Positions 19,126 through 28,331 of a DNA stretch of 64,000 nt are shown here, piece by piece; the stretch's first letter is position 1; each line of letters starts with the position of its first letter. Source of the DNA: Rhodopseudomonas palustris. Lineage in GTDB: Bacteria > Pseudomonadota > Alphaproteobacteria > Rhizobiales > Xanthobacteraceae. Below the pieces are notes generated by a model. It ran no database searches. It was not told the origin of the DNA and saw only the letters and a program-made list of their open reading frames with translations. The position numbers and the translations under genes are program-made. The stretch is taken from contig NZ_CP019966.1 in the NCBI RefSeq assembly GCF_003031265.1, forward strand, positions 1,054,001 through 1,118,000. Direction: 5' to 3'.

Positions 19126-19808
19126 GCGAGCCGTCGGGTGGGCCAGAACCATCACTGATCTGTGTCGTCGATGACGACGAAGACGTCCGTAGCTCGATCA
19201 GCAGCCTGCTGCGCTCGGTCGGCTATCGGGTGAAGACCTTCGCCGGACCGCAAGAATTTCTTGCCTCCGACGCCGTGGACACCGCCTCCTGCCTGATTCT
19301 GGATATCCGGCTCGGAGAAGCAGATGGCTTGGAATTCCAGGAGGAGCTTGTCGCCGCCGATACGCCGATTCCGATCATCCTGATCTCGGGGCACGGCGAC
19401 ATTCCGATGACGGTCCGGGCGATGAAGGCCGGCGCCGTCAACTTTCTGCCCAAGCCTTTCGCCGAGGCGGCGCTGCTCGCCGGCGTCCGGGAGGCCGTGT
19501 CTCGCGCGCGGCAGAAGCGGAGCGAGGCGGACCGGGATCATAGTCTCCGCATGCACTACGAATCGCTGACGTCGCGCGAACGCGAGGTGATGGGGCTTGT
19601 CACGGCCGGCTTGATGAACAAGCAGATTGCCTGGCAGCTGTCGCTCAGCGAGATCACCGTCAAGATTCACCGCGGCAACATGATGCGCAAGATGCAGGCG
19701 AAGTCTCTTGCCGAGCTGGTCCGGATGGCCGACGCGCTTGGCGTCCGGGCGACGTCTGCTGCTCGGCTCGACGGCCGCCGGCGTGAACCGCCGACGTCGC
19801 AACGTTAG
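19122..19808 (+). CDS. FixJ-family response regulator with LuxR-type HTH
   Basis: 228 residues. The receiver domain (about 12-125) has DDDED, phospho-acceptor D61 in LILDIRLGEADG, and K111 in FLPKPF. A GerE/LuxR helix-turn-helix (about 150-215) contains LTSREREVMGLVTAGLMNKQ and IHRGNMMRKM. The start ATG overlaps the preceding regulator's stop (ATGA), indicating translational coupling. Phosphorylation by the upstream PAS kinase is the natural assumption. Targets are not visible; the stress genes that follow on the same strand are candidates. Confidence 0.93.
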   Translation: MSEPSGGPEPSLICVVDDDEDVRSSISSLLRSVGYRVKTFAGPQEFLASDAVDTASCLILDIRLGEADGLEFQEELVAADTPIPIILISGHGDIPMTVRAMKAGAVNFLPKPFAEAALLAGVREAVSRARQKRSEADRDHSLRMHYESLTSREREVMGLVTAGLMNKQIAWQLSLSEITVKIHRGNMMRKMQAKSLAELVRMADALGVRATSAARLDGRRREPPTSQR

Positions 19809-20189
19809 CTCTGCGTCTATCCAGTTCGGATTTAGGTAAGGCTCGGCGGCTCGTTCGGTGCCGCGGAGGCGCGTGCCGACTCGAAGGGCGCTTCGTCAGG
19901 CGTCGTTGTCGCTCGGTGATCCGGCGGCTGTCAGATGAATCGTGCGGCGGACGCATCATGTCTGTTACGAGATCGACGATCACACGAACCTGTCGGCCGC
20001 TGACGAAGCGCGAGACCCGACATTGTTCGTGATGACCCGCTGATGTCTTCGAAGTGCTGTTGCGCAAACGCAGTGCTGATCCGGAACGGCTTCCGTCCCT
20101 GCGTTGCCAGATCGATGTCACGCGGCCGTCGAAAGGTAGCGCAGCTACCCTCGGCCTCGACGCTGTCGCACCGCAATCAGGAGACGATC
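19809..20189. other. Gene-free stretch before the hydrolase
   Basis: 381 bases with no coding frame that looks real. It separates the two-component operon from the hydrolase gene and must contain the hydrolase promoter and leader, ending in a CAGGAGA ribosome-binding site. No clear terminator, palindrome or promoter consensus was seen. Confidence 0.5.
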
Positions 20190-21011
20190 ATGTCGACCTT
20201 CACGACCGCCGATACCACGAAACTGTACTACAAGGATTGGGGCAGCGGCCAGCCGGTCGTGTTCAGTCACGGCTGGCCGCTATCGTCGGACGCGTTCGAG
20301 GACCAGATGTTCTTCCTCGCCCAGCGTGGCTTCCGGGTGATCGCCCACGATCGTCGCGGTCATGGCCGATCGGACCAGCCGTGGACCGGCAACGATATGG
20401 ATACATACGCCGACGATCTCGCGGCGTTGGTCAAGCACCTCGATCTCTCGAATGCGATCCACGTTGGGCACTCCACCGGCGGCGGTGAGGTGGCGCGCTA
20501 CATCGGCCGTCACGGTGCGGCGCGGGTGGCCAAGGCGGTGCTGATCGGCGCGGTCCCGCCAGTAATGGTGAAGTCCGCGACCAACCCCGGTGGACTGGAC
20601 ATCTCGGTGTTCGACGGTCTGCGCGCCGGCGTGACCACCGATCGCTCCAAATTGTGGAAGGATCTCAGCCTGCCGTTCTACGGCTACAATAAGCCGGGCG
20701 CGCAGGTGTCCGAGGCGGTGCGCGAGTCGTTCTGGCTGCAGGGCATGATGGCCGGTCTTCCGGCTGCGTATTTTTGCATCAAGGCGTTCTCCGAAACCGA
20801 CATGACGGACGACCTCAAGAAGATCGAAGTGCCGACGCTGTTGTTGCACGGCGACGCCGATCAGATCGTCCCGATCGACGATTCGGCAAAACTCTCAGCG
20901 AAGCTGCTGAAGAATTGCGAACTGCAGGTGATTCCCGGCGCGCCGCACGGGATGTGCACGACCCACAAGGACCTGATCAACGAACGCCTGCTCGCCTTCT
21001 TCCAGAAGTAG
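20190..21011 (+). CDS. Alpha/beta hydrolase, non-haem chloroperoxidase (perhydrolase) family
   Basis: 273 residues. The alpha/beta-hydrolase core has nucleophile S95 in GHSTGGGE, the oxyanion region FSHGWPL, the acid in [13 protein letters not shown] (about D223) and the catalytic His in GAPHGMC (about H252). This is the CpoF/haloperoxidase-like esterase branch, whose members hydrolyse esters and make peracids in vitro; the physiological substrate is usually unknown. Start ATG 20190 has a CAGGAGA ribosome-binding site seven bases upstream; the open frame extends further 5' without coding character. Dps and HdeD-like genes follow on the same strand. Confidence 0.9.
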   Translation: MSTFTTADTTKLYYKDWGSGQPVVFSHGWPLSSDAFEDQMFFLAQRGFRVIAHDRRGHGRSDQPWTGNDMDTYADDLAALVKHLDLSNAIHVGHSTGGGEVARYIGRHGAARVAKAVLIGAVPPVMVKSATNPGGLDISVFDGLRAGVTTDRSKLWKDLSLPFYGYNKPGAQVSEAVRESFWLQGMMAGLPAAYFCIKAFSETDMTDDLKKIEVPTLLLHGDADQIVPIDDSAKLSAKLLKNCELQVIPGAPHGMCTTHKDLINERLLAFFQK

Positions 21012-21146
21012 TTGCTTGCGTCGGCCGGCCGAGCTCGTTCCTCCTTGTCGATCAGGCCCTTCGTTGAGCCGACCGCTCGACCCTCACGCCAGCGCTTTGC
21101 CCAGGCCAATCACGACCCTCCCTACGACCGATGAAAGGACCCTCAC

Positions 21147-21668
21147 ATGCAGCTGCCCCTCGTCCGCCCGAACCTGGATAGTCCAACGGATCTGTCGTCC
21201 GAGGCCATTCGCGACATTGCTGCCGCGTTGCGCGCCCTGCTGGCCGATGTCTTCGCCATTTATCTAAAGACGAAGAATTTCCACTGGCACATGTCCGGTC
21301 CGCACTTTCGCGACTACCATCTGATGCTCGACGAACAGTCGGACCAGATCTTCGGCATGACGGATCAGATCGCCGAACGTTCCCGCAAGATCGGGGGCAC
21401 GGCACTGCATTCGATCGGACACATCGCCCGGACCCAGCGCATCCTCGACAACGACGCCGACTACGTGGATCCGCAAGACATGCTGGCCGAGCTTCGCGGC
21501 GACAATCAACAACTGACCGTCGAGCTACGCCGCCTGCACGGGCTTTGCGACCAATATGGCGATATCGCGACGACTAGCCTCATCGAGAACTGGATCGACG
21601 AGGCTGAGCGGCGGGTCTGGTTTCTCTACGAAGCTGGTCGGCACGGCCATAACTCGCACGGCGAATAG
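21147..21668 (+). CDS. dps: Dps-family DNA-protecting ferritin-like protein
   Basis: 173 residues of the Dps/miniferritin fold. The ferroxidase-site segments NFHWHMSGPHF and LMLDEQSDQIFGMTDQIAER carry the His, Asp and Glu ligands shared across subunits. Dodecameric Dps oxidises Fe2+ with hydrogen peroxide, stores iron, and in some species coats DNA. The N-terminus lacks the Lys-rich tail of E. coli Dps, so DNA binding is uncertain. An AAAGGA site lies eight bases upstream of the ATG. It lies 14 bases before the HdeD-like gene and is probably co-transcribed with it. Confidence 0.93.
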   Translation: MQLPLVRPNLDSPTDLSSEAIRDIAAALRALLADVFAIYLKTKNFHWHMSGPHFRDYHLMLDEQSDQIFGMTDQIAERSRKIGGTALHSIGHIARTQRILDNDADYVDPQDMLAELRGDNQQLTVELRRLHGLCDQYGDIATTSLIENWIDEAERRVWFLYEAGRHGHNSHGE

Positions 21669-21682
21669 ACGGGAGGCACCAC

Positions 21683-22264
21683 ATGACAATGACTTCCGAG
21701 GCGAGCCCTTCGCTCGGCAGCGTGCCCCGAGTCCTGGACGACAAATGGGGCTGGTTCGTCGCGATCGGGTTGATCGATCTGATCATCGGCGGGATCTCAT
21801 CCACCAACCTGATGCTGGCCAATCTGGTATCCGTGGTGGTGATCGGCGCTGCGATGATCGTCAGCGGCATTGCCCAGGTCGTGCATGCCTTTTCGGCTCG
21901 CGGGCCGCGAGGCACGGCGTTTTGGTTTCTCAGCAGCTTGATTTATACGGCCGCCGGGGCCCTCATCGTGTATGATCCGCTGCTGGCGTCGCTCGAACTC
22001 GCGCTGCTGGCAGGATTCTTCCTGGCGAGCGTGGGCGTGATGCGCACCATTGTCGGCATCAAGACACGGCCTGCGGCGGGTTGGGGCTGGATCGTTGCCG
22101 CCGGCATTGTCAGCTTTGCAACTGGCAGCGTGCTGATCGTCAGTTCGCCGGGGATTGGCCTTTGGCTGTTTGGTGCGTTGCTTGTCGTCGACCTCATCGT
22201 GCAGGGCTGGGGTAACCTCGCCTTTGGCATTGCGCTCAAGGTGCGGGAGCTGCGGGCGGCGTGA
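21683..22264 (+). CDS. HdeD/DUF308-family membrane protein (acid-resistance type)
   Basis: 193 residues with six predicted membrane segments in three helix pairs. The first is WGWFVAIGLIDLIIGGIS, and a repeated WGWIVAAGIVSF element lies near residue 133. This is the DUF308/HdeD architecture. E. coli HdeD contributes to acid resistance at high cell density; the mechanism is not known. A strong GGGAGG ribosome-binding site precedes the ATG. It sits directly behind dps. Confidence 0.88.
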   Translation: MTMTSEASPSLGSVPRVLDDKWGWFVAIGLIDLIIGGISSTNLMLANLVSVVVIGAAMIVSGIAQVVHAFSARGPRGTAFWFLSSLIYTAAGALIVYDPLLASLELALLAGFFLASVGVMRTIVGIKTRPAAGWGWIVAAGIVSFATGSVLIVSSPGIGLWLFGALLVVDLIVQGWGNLAFGIALKVRELRAA

Positions 22265-22405
22265 CGCAGTCGTCGTCCAGCCGAGTAGCCGCTAGCCGGC
22301 GGGCACTTGGTGCTCCGCTGGCTGCTTGTCCGCTGAAGCATTTCCCGGCCGAAGACTTTCAGTCGTCGACTCCTGGCTGCCTCCAGGACCTTCGGTGTGC
22401 AGAGG

Positions 22406-23248
22406 TCAGTGTGTCACATCGAGATGAAACGAGAGCGTGCTGCCGATCCCAGCCTGGGAGCGCGCCTGGAGCTTGCCGCCATGCGCTTCGATGATGGCGC
22501 GCGCGATCGTCAGGCCGAGGCCTCTCTTGGCCGGACGGGTCGAGAAGAACGGCTCGAACACGCGAGCCACGGTGTCCGCTTCCATCCCTGTTCCAGTATC
22601 GCTGATGCTGCAATGGACCGCGCTGCCGACATTCCGGATGGCAATCGACAGGCGCCGGTCTCGGCCTTCTGTGACGGCCATCGCGTCGACTGCGTTGCCG
22701 ATGAGGTCGAGCAGGACCTGTTGGACTTGCACGGCATCGGCCCTCGCATAGCTCCGCATCGCAGGGAGCTCAGTTTCGACCGCGATCCTATGCCGTTCGA
22801 TATCCTTCGCAACATTCCGCAGCACTGCTTCAAGCAGATCCTCGATCAGAACGGGCTCGAATGACGGTGCGGCGTGAACAGCCAGAGCTTGCAAGGACCG
22901 TGCGATGGCGACGGTGCGAAGCGCCGCGTCGCGCATGCGTTCCAGCCCCCGGATGACTTCACCGAGCTCGGCTTGCGGCCGGTCGAGCCAGCGAAGCGCC
23001 GCCTCCGCATCGAACACCAGGCTGGTGAGCGGATGATGGAGCTCCCGCGACATCACCGCGGCATAATGCCCAACGGCTGCCATTTCGTCGGAGCTGGCAG
23101 CATTCACAGACTTCACCGGATCGCCGATGCCATTGCGACTGCGGCTGTCAGGCGACGAGCGGAGGTCGCTCAGGGCCGGACTTTCGCCGGACCAGCACAT
23201 CTGGGGGGTGCGGAAAGTTCGCGGGGCCGAAGCAGGCGGTTCTCGCAT
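22406..23248 (-). CDS. Orphan soluble sensor histidine kinase
   Basis: About 280 residues from the chosen ATG (MREPPASAPR). No membrane segment and no recognisable sensor domain. The HisKA-like segment is VMSRELHHPLTSLVFDAEAALRWL with a His pair at the acceptor position. The HATPase has VQVQQVLLDLIGNAVDAM, SDTGTGM and GLGLTIARAIIEAHGG. The EAALRWL element resembles the giant kinase at 47891. The N-terminus is low in conserved sequence, and the frame stays open 30 codons upstream, so the start is uncertain. It lies downstream of an AraC regulator on the same strand and has no adjacent response regulator. Confidence 0.78.
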   Translation of the reverse strand: MREPPASAPRTFRTPQMCWSGESPALSDLRSSPDSRSRNGIGDPVKSVNAASSDEMAAVGHYAAVMSRELHHPLTSLVFDAEAALRWLDRPQAELGEVIRGLERMRDAALRTVAIARSLQALAVHAAPSFEPVLIEDLLEAVLRNVAKDIERHRIAVETELPAMRSYARADAVQVQQVLLDLIGNAVDAMAVTEGRDRRLSIAIRNVGSAVHCSISDTGTGMEADTVARVFEPFFSTRPAKRGLGLTIARAIIEAHGGKLQARSQAGIGSTLSFHLDVTH

Positions 23249-23395
23249 CCTTGCATTCCTCGGAAATCGGAGAGCGGCGCGCCGACGCCTCGGCCGGCAG
23301 CCCTTCCTCGATCGCGATGATGCCCGGCCCAGAACCATGCGTCTTGAACGAAATGCGAATCCGCTTGTGCAGATTGGGAGCGGCCTGACGCTTGC

Positions 23396-24301
23396 TCACC
23401 GGAGATGGTCGCGCCACGCCCTCGGCGTCGCGCCGGTCTCGCGGGCGAAAACCCGTGTGAAATGACTTTGGTCGGCAAAGCCGCAGGCGGCCGCAATCTC
23501 CGCGAGCGAAAGTCTGCCTTCGACGATCAGGCGCTTGGCGGTTTCGACGCGCATCTTGAGCAGCCAACGATGCGGTGTCGTCCCGGTGGCTTCGGCAAAC
23601 TGCCGCGCGAAATAGCTCGGCGTAAGCCCGCATTCGGCCGCGATCTCGGCAATCGAAACGTCGCCGTCAAGACGGCTCGCGATCAGGTCCTTGGCTCGCC
23701 GCAGCCGCCAGCCCGACAGCCCCTTCGCCAGGACCCGCGGCTCGATCGCGACGCCGTAAGTGCCGGCAATGTGCGCACAGAGCGCCAGCATCGTGTGATC
23801 GAGGAAGAGCCGATTGGCCTCCGTGGGGCGCTCGAGCGCGGGAAGCATCGCCATCCCCAGATGCAGCATCGTCGGGTCGAAGAAGCCCTGGCCGCTCTGC
23901 GCGCGGAGTTCGTCGATCGCTCTCACGCCGCTGGCGGCGGCAAGGTCGGAAAAGTACTGTCGCGGAATATGGAAATGAAGGAAATCGAACGGATCCTCCA
24001 GCTTGGCTTCGACGCCATTGCGAAGGTCGAAGAAGACGCTGTGATTCCTGAGCAGATCGGTCTGCGGAGTGGTTCGGCCGCCGAGCCAGAGCTCACCCTT
24101 CTGATAGTCGATCAATTCGATCGTCAGCGCGTAGCCCTCTTCAGGCGGCACCGGTGCGACCATTCCGAACCCTGGGCCTCCGATCAAGCGGGCCACCGTG
24201 ACGTCGCTTTGCGCCTTTCCCTTCACCAGCAGCGATGTGACCGAACACTGCCCACGCCAATGCTCGTCCAGCCGTGTGCCGTAGAATTCGGCGCTGCTCA
24301 T
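23396..24301 (-). CDS. AraC-family transcriptional regulator
   Basis: 301 residues. A variable N-terminal sensing domain (about 1-190) is followed by the two-helix-turn-helix AraC domain: DVSIAEIAAECGLTPSYFARQFAE, then RLSLAEIAAACGFADQSHFTRVF and ATPRAWR. The inducer is unknown. It lies upstream of the orphan histidine kinase and downstream of the RpoH-like sigma factor gene, all on the minus strand. This part of the island is therefore densely regulatory. Confidence 0.92.
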   Translation of the reverse strand: MSSAEFYGTRLDEHWRGQCSVTSLLVKGKAQSDVTVARLIGGPGFGMVAPVPPEEGYALTIELIDYQKGELWLGGRTTPQTDLLRNHSVFFDLRNGVEAKLEDPFDFLHFHIPRQYFSDLAAASGVRAIDELRAQSGQGFFDPTMLHLGMAMLPALERPTEANRLFLDHTMLALCAHIAGTYGVAIEPRVLAKGLSGWRLRRAKDLIASRLDGDVSIAEIAAECGLTPSYFARQFAEATGTTPHRWLLKMRVETAKRLIVEGRLSLAEIAAACGFADQSHFTRVFARETGATPRAWRDHLR

Positions 24302-24431
24302 CCGCGTTCCTTGCTGGGTATGGCAGCCCGACGGAGCTGCCTGTCGACACGCTGAGGGTCACGCGGCGGTTCGTCGGCCGGAGTGCAGGATGAGCGGTGC
24401 TCATTCCGAACGGTTGAGCGCGGTCCATTCG

Positions 24432-25412
24432 TCACGAGGCATGCGCCATCTGCTCCATTCCGAGTCGGCGGCTCTGGATGGTCGGATGCGGATGTCGGTC
24501 GATCCTGCCTCGGGCAACTTGCTGGGCCGTGCCGCAATGCCGCCGCGCCGCTGTCGCTACCTTGGCGAACGCGCGCGCTTCGATCTGCCGGACCCGTTCG
24601 GCAGAAAGCGAGAGCGATTGACCGATGGCCTCGAAGCTGGCGGGGCGGTCGCCCAGATGCCGCGCCGAAAAGATGTAGCGCTCACGCGCGTCGAGCTGCA
24701 CCAGCGCGTCCCGGAGCGCGCCGCGCTGACGATCGAGTTCGTCGTGGCCCGCCAGAATGGCTTCGGCATTCGGCGAGTCGTCGGCGATCAAATCCTGCCA
24801 CTCGCCGCTTTCGTCGAGGTCCGACAGCGGTGCGTTCAACGACAGATCGCCCGCCAAGCGCTGCTCCATCTCGACGACCTCGCGCAGCGGGACCTCGAGT
24901 GAGGTCGATATCTGCTCCGCCAGGTCTTTGGTGAGGGCACCGTGGTGGTCGGGCCTGAGCCGGCGGATCTCGCCGCGGAGACGGAAGAACAGCTTCTTCT
25001 GCGCCGGCGTTCGACCGATGCGCACCAGCGACCACGACCTAACGATATGATCGTAGATCGCCGACCGGATCCACCACACGGCGCAGGTCGCAAAGCGTGC
25101 GCCGCGCGTCGGATCGAACTTGTCGAGCGCCATCATCAGGCCGAGATTGGCTTCGGCGATCAGATCGCCGATCGGAAATCCGTAGCGTCGATAGTTGCGG
25201 GCCAGCTTCGCCGCGAGCCGAAGATGGCTTGTGATCAGCACGTCAGCCGCAGCTTTGTCGCGAGCAGTGTGCCAGCGCTGCCACAAGCGCGCCTCTTCAT
25301 CCGGTTCGAGCACCGGATAGCGGCCGATCGCCCGCATGTAGTCTTGCTCGTCGAACAGCACGGAATTGACGTGTGTCGATGCGGGCGCCGCCATAGGAAA
25401 TGATGAGGCCAT
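24432..25412 (-). CDS. Sigma-70 family sigma factor of the RpoH (sigma-32) group
   Basis: About 326 residues. Region 2 has SHLRLAAKLARNYRRYG, DLIAEANLGLMMALDKFDP and FATCAVWWIRSAIYDHI. The RpoH-box-like segment WSLVRIGRTPAQKKLFFRLR follows. Region 4 contains LDARERYIFSARHL and SFEAIGQSLSLSAERVRQIEARAF. It is probably a paralogue of the core heat-shock sigma factor carried by the island. The ATG at 25410-25412 has GGAG six bases upstream and is preferred over a GTG four codons earlier. The promoter region carries a motif shared with the kinase gene at 41897. The C-terminal 30 residues are unusually His/Arg-rich. Confidence 0.9.
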   Translation of the reverse strand: MASSFPMAAPASTHVNSVLFDEQDYMRAIGRYPVLEPDEEARLWQRWHTARDKAAADVLITSHLRLAAKLARNYRRYGFPIGDLIAEANLGLMMALDKFDPTRGARFATCAVWWIRSAIYDHIVRSWSLVRIGRTPAQKKLFFRLRGEIRRLRPDHHGALTKDLAEQISTSLEVPLREVVEMEQRLAGDLSLNAPLSDLDESGEWQDLIADDSPNAEAILAGHDELDRQRGALRDALVQLDARERYIFSARHLGDRPASFEAIGQSLSLSAERVRQIEARAFAKVATAARRHCGTAQQVARGRIDRHPHPTIQSRRLGMEQMAHAS

Positions 25413-25424
25413 AGTAATCTCCAC

Positions 25425-25729
25425 TACCGATGCTGAACTCTAGTAAGCAAGGTAGCGAGGCCCCCTTCGACTGAACATTAAATCTAGGTGTTAAGTGGAC
25501 AGCGGAACGAATAATCTGCGCTTCGTCCCGTCGCGTCCAGCGGGCGAGGCTGGATATCCGACCTTGGACGACGTTGCTGCGCGCGAAATGCACAAGGCAT
25601 CGTTTATTTCGACAAGACGGGACCGCGAATCGATGCCGTAGATGCGTCCGGCTACTCACGATTCGTCTATCTTGATGGTACGCGCCCGATGGCTGTCGGC
25701 TTGACGGCCCTGTCGGATGCGCCGGCCCG
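25425..25729. other. Noncoding region upstream of the sigma factor gene
   Basis: About 305 bases between the sigma factor start and the DUF1275 gene's stop, both on the minus strand. It contains the motif at 25474-25494. Short frames in this stretch have no coding character. No terminator for the DUF1275 gene was identified. Confidence 0.5.
25474..25494 (-). promoter_or_regulatory. Candidate promoter/operator motif shared with the 41897 kinase gene
   Basis: On the minus strand the sequence reads TTAACACCT, six bases, AAT, one base, TT. The same pattern with the same spacing occurs at 41825-41845. Each starts 70-80 bases before the start codon of a regulatory gene (an RpoH-like sigma factor; a HisKA_2 kinase). 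The element does not match the sigma-32, sigma-54 or EcfG consensus. The function is inferred only from conservation and position. Confidence 0.4.
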
Positions 25730-26467
25730 TTACGGGCTGGTCGACCGCTGCTGTGAGTCGGCGATCGGGTTCGGCGAGTCGAGCTGGTCGGACGCCGCGC
25801 CGATTGCGAGGGCCACCAGCACCCCAGCGCCCCCCGACATTGAGCCGGTCAGGCCGAAATGCCCCAGTGCCGAGCTGCCCAGAACGACGCCGAGGAGAAA
25901 GGCGCTCCATGAGGCTCCATAGGCCAGCGCCTGAGCCGCGCCTCCTCGACCCTGCGCCAGATGTGCCAGAGCCTTGCCGAGATTGAATAGAAAACCGGTG
26001 ATGAAGCTCTTGCCGAGGTCGGCGCCGGCGATCGTCTCGTGAGCGGCGTTCTGAATGCCCATCGCGACGCAGATAGGAAGCAGCGCGGCGTAGCTCGCGG
26101 TGCCGAGGCTCAGAGCGATCGTCAACAGCAGAAGGGCGATCTCCGTGGCCAGGACTGCCGTCAGCTTGAAGCGACTAACGGCATCACCTATCCACGATCC
26201 GATGAATGCGCCTGTGACGAATCCGACGATTACCACGGCGCAAAGTACCAGAAGGGCCCGATCGCCTTCGGCAATCGCAATGCCCAGGCGGGTGCTGTTG
26301 CCGCTCATGAACGAGACGTACAAGCCGGCCAAATGGGTGTAGCCCACGGCGTCGAGGTAGCCCGCCATGCACGTAAGCGACATTGCAAACACGCCGTGGA
26401 GCATCGAGCTTGCGCCGGCACCGGTCGCGATCTCCGGCGCTCCTGTCCTGTCGGCATCCGACCGCAT
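25730..26467 (-). CDS. DUF1275 (YoaK-family) membrane protein
   Basis: About 245 residues with six or seven hydrophobic segments. The family motif is GYLDAVGYTHLAGLYVSFMSGNSTRLG in the first third and AAHETIAGADLGKSFITG in the middle. DUF1275 proteins are inner-membrane proteins of unknown function. The ATG at 26465-26467 (MRSDADRTG) is chosen; the longer frame starts with TTG inside a terminator hairpin of the upstream gene. It lies downstream of the oxalate decarboxylase gene on the same strand, separated by that hairpin. Confidence 0.87.
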   Translation of the reverse strand: MRSDADRTGAPEIATGAGASSMLHGVFAMSLTCMAGYLDAVGYTHLAGLYVSFMSGNSTRLGIAIAEGDRALLVLCAVVIVGFVTGAFIGSWIGDAVSRFKLTAVLATEIALLLLTIALSLGTASYAALLPICVAMGIQNAAHETIAGADLGKSFITGFLFNLGKALAHLAQGRGGAAQALAYGASWSAFLLGVVLGSSALGHFGLTGSMSGGAGVLVALAIGAASDQLDSPNPIADSQQRSTSP

Positions 26468-26516
26468 CGTGGTCACTCGCTCTGGATGTCGGCTCTGCAC
26501 TTGGACGAGAAACAAC

Positions 26517-26550
26517 GATGCTTGCGCGCGATTATTCACACGCAAGCATC
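26517..26550 (-). terminator. Stem-loop after the oxalate decarboxylase gene
   Basis: A perfect 10-bp inverted repeat GATGCTTGCG / CGCAAGCATC (26517-26526 and 26541-26550) with a 14-base loop starts 19 bases past the stop. On the minus strand GTTGTTTCT follows, a moderate U-rich tail. Confidence 0.7.
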
Positions 26551-26568
26551 AGTCGGGACCGTCCTGCG

Positions 26569-27705
26569 TCAGCGCGTCACGGAACGTGGGTTTGGATTGA
26601 GCGCCGCCATCGCGACGTCGTCGAGCTCGAGGTGACCGCGGACCAGATCCGGCGGTGTCAGCGCCAGCCACTGATTGAGCGGAACGTCCCTGAAAAGCGG
26701 CTTGTTGAAGACGTTCAGCACGCGCACCGGGGTGGTGCCGATGTTCTCGATGTAGTGCGCGAGCGTCTTCGGCACATAGCCGACGTCGCCGGCGCGATAG
26801 TTGAACGTCCGCGCCTTGGAGGTGGCGTCGAACACCGTCATCCGGGCCTCGCCCTGGATGTAGTATTGCCATTCGTCGGCGTCGGGGTGCCAATGAATTT
26901 CGCGGAGCGCGCCAGGCTCGAGATCGATGATCAGCGCCGCCATGTTGGTCACCGGGAAGTTGCGGACGTCGATCACCGTGGTCTTGCCGCCGTCCCACTG
27001 CGTCGGCGTGAAGTCGCCGCCATGCACCGTGAACGGCGTGGCAGGGCGGTTCTTCGGCAGCTTGGCCATCACCTCGCCGAGCGGCGGCGGCACCGGCAGC
27101 GGGAAGATGTACTTCTCCTTCGGCGGCAGATTGGCGAAATGCGTCGCCGGGATGCCGAAGTTCTTGGCGACGACATCGATCGGCATGTGTGCCATCAGCT
27201 CGGTCACCAGCAGCGTTTCGTTCTCGGAGAAGTTGCCGTCGTCGAACACCAGCAGAAACTCGCAGCCTTCCGCGTGCGCCTGGATGGAATGCGGGATGCC
27301 GGAGGGGAACAGCCAGATGTCGCCGGCCTTCAGATCATCGACGAAGACGCCGCGATCGGCATCGACGGCGGTGACGCGGCAGCGGCCCTCGAGCACGTAG
27401 CCCCATTCTGCTTCCTTGTGCCAATGCAGCTCACGGACCACGCCGGGGCCGAGGCGCATGTCGACGCCGGCCATGCCCTTGGCGGCAGGCAATTCCCGGA
27501 CCGTGACTTCGCGCGCCCAGCCGCCGGCTTCGAGCCGGTTGTGCGCCATGCCGAACGAGAACTTCAGGTTCGGGATCGAGCCGTTGTCGGTTGGCGGCGG
27601 AATGAGAATATCGGGGTTCTGCAGATCGAGTTCGATATTGCGCGGACCGGGATCGTCGGCGCCGTAGCTGCCGCGGATCGGTTGAGGTTTGGCTGATGTC
27701 GGCAT
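26569..27705 (-). CDS. oxdC: Bicupin oxalate decarboxylase
   Basis: 378 residues, two cupin domains. The N-terminal Mn site is H94, H96, E100 and H139 (RELHWHKEAEWGY, GIPHS). The C-terminal site is H271, H273, E278 and H317 (REIHWHPDADEW, LAHYI). The lid loop over the N-terminal site reads SENE (160-163). The SEN with Glu resembles the decarboxylase lid SENS of Bacillus OxdC rather than an oxidase lid. The enzyme converts oxalate to formate and CO2, consuming a proton, and is acid-induced in Bacillus. No signal peptide is visible, so it is probably cytoplasmic. No oxalate:formate antiporter is seen nearby. The ATG at 27703-27705 has GGAGA upstream. Confidence 0.9.
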   Translation of the reverse strand: MPTSAKPQPIRGSYGADDPGPRNIELDLQNPDILIPPPTDNGSIPNLKFSFGMAHNRLEAGGWAREVTVRELPAAKGMAGVDMRLGPGVVRELHWHKEAEWGYVLEGRCRVTAVDADRGVFVDDLKAGDIWLFPSGIPHSIQAHAEGCEFLLVFDDGNFSENETLLVTELMAHMPIDVVAKNFGIPATHFANLPPKEKYIFPLPVPPPLGEVMAKLPKNRPATPFTVHGGDFTPTQWDGGKTTVIDVRNFPVTNMAALIIDLEPGALREIHWHPDADEWQYYIQGEARMTVFDATSKARTFNYRAGDVGYVPKTLAHYIENIGTTPVRVLNVFNKPLFRDVPLNQWLALTPPDLVRGHLELDDVAMAALNPNPRSVTR

Positions 27706-27885
27706 TGCGTGTCTCCGCTGCATTGGATTGAGCCGGGTGTCTCGGCGCGCCGCTGAGGGCGGTCGAGCGAGTGGCGTTGCTCAAGTGAGACGGATGTCCC
27801 GCGCTACGCTTGTCCAATTGCACGCCGATGGTGGAGCGGTTCCGCTATCGAACGATCGCGCAGGGCGGGTTGTGAACGGCATGCG

Positions 27886-28329
27886 TCATGACAGCGCCCG
27901 GCATTCTTCGATCGTTTTGACCCCAGCAGCAGGCTCGAACGAACGGCCCAATCGATATCCGCCTGCGGCAGCGAGCAGTGAGAGTGCGACGACGCCGGTC
28001 ACATAGGCGATTCCCAAGAGCGGGTGACGATCCAGAATGAGCGTGAACGTCTCCAGTCCCATCAGTGACCGTGTCGTGAAGCCGCCGCAGAATCCCGCCA
28101 TCACGAACTGACGCGACACCGCGCTCGCGGGGAAAACCCCGCGCCGATCTGTCAGCGTGGCGTAAAGCGCGATGATGAACGAGCCGACGATGTTGACGAC
28201 GGCCGTCGCGATCAGATCGCCGTTGCCTCCGACATCCATGATGATCGCAGCTGAGGTGAACCGCGACAGCGCCCCGAGCGCGCTGCCGAGCGCTACCGCG
28301 GTGCAGAGAACGATGCGCGAGGCCGGCAT
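27886..28329 (-). CDS. crcB: FluC/CrcB-family fluoride channel subunit, divergent copy
   Basis: 147 residues, four hydrophobic helices. The family features present are GSALGALSRF (loop 1) and VVNIVGSFIIALY (helix 2, with the conserved Asn). The third motif reads GFCGGFTTRSLMGLET where canonical FluC has GGFTTFSTF, so the Phe-box and Ser/Thr track are altered. The next gene upstream is a second, more canonical copy only two bases away. A two-gene heterodimeric channel, as known in some Gram-positive bacteria, is likely. It exports fluoride passively. Confidence 0.88.
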   Translation of the reverse strand: MPASRIVLCTAVALGSALGALSRFTSAAIIMDVGGNGDLIATAVVNIVGSFIIALYATLTDRRGVFPASAVSRQFVMAGFCGGFTTRSLMGLETFTLILDRHPLLGIAYVTGVVALSLLAAAGGYRLGRSFEPAAGVKTIEECRALS

Positions 28330-28331
28330 GG

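Noticed and set aside
20078..20100. EcfG-type promoter (GGAAC...CGTT) upstream of the hydrolase
   Set aside because: The two boxes are about 14 bases apart rather than the usual 16-17, so the match is probably chance.
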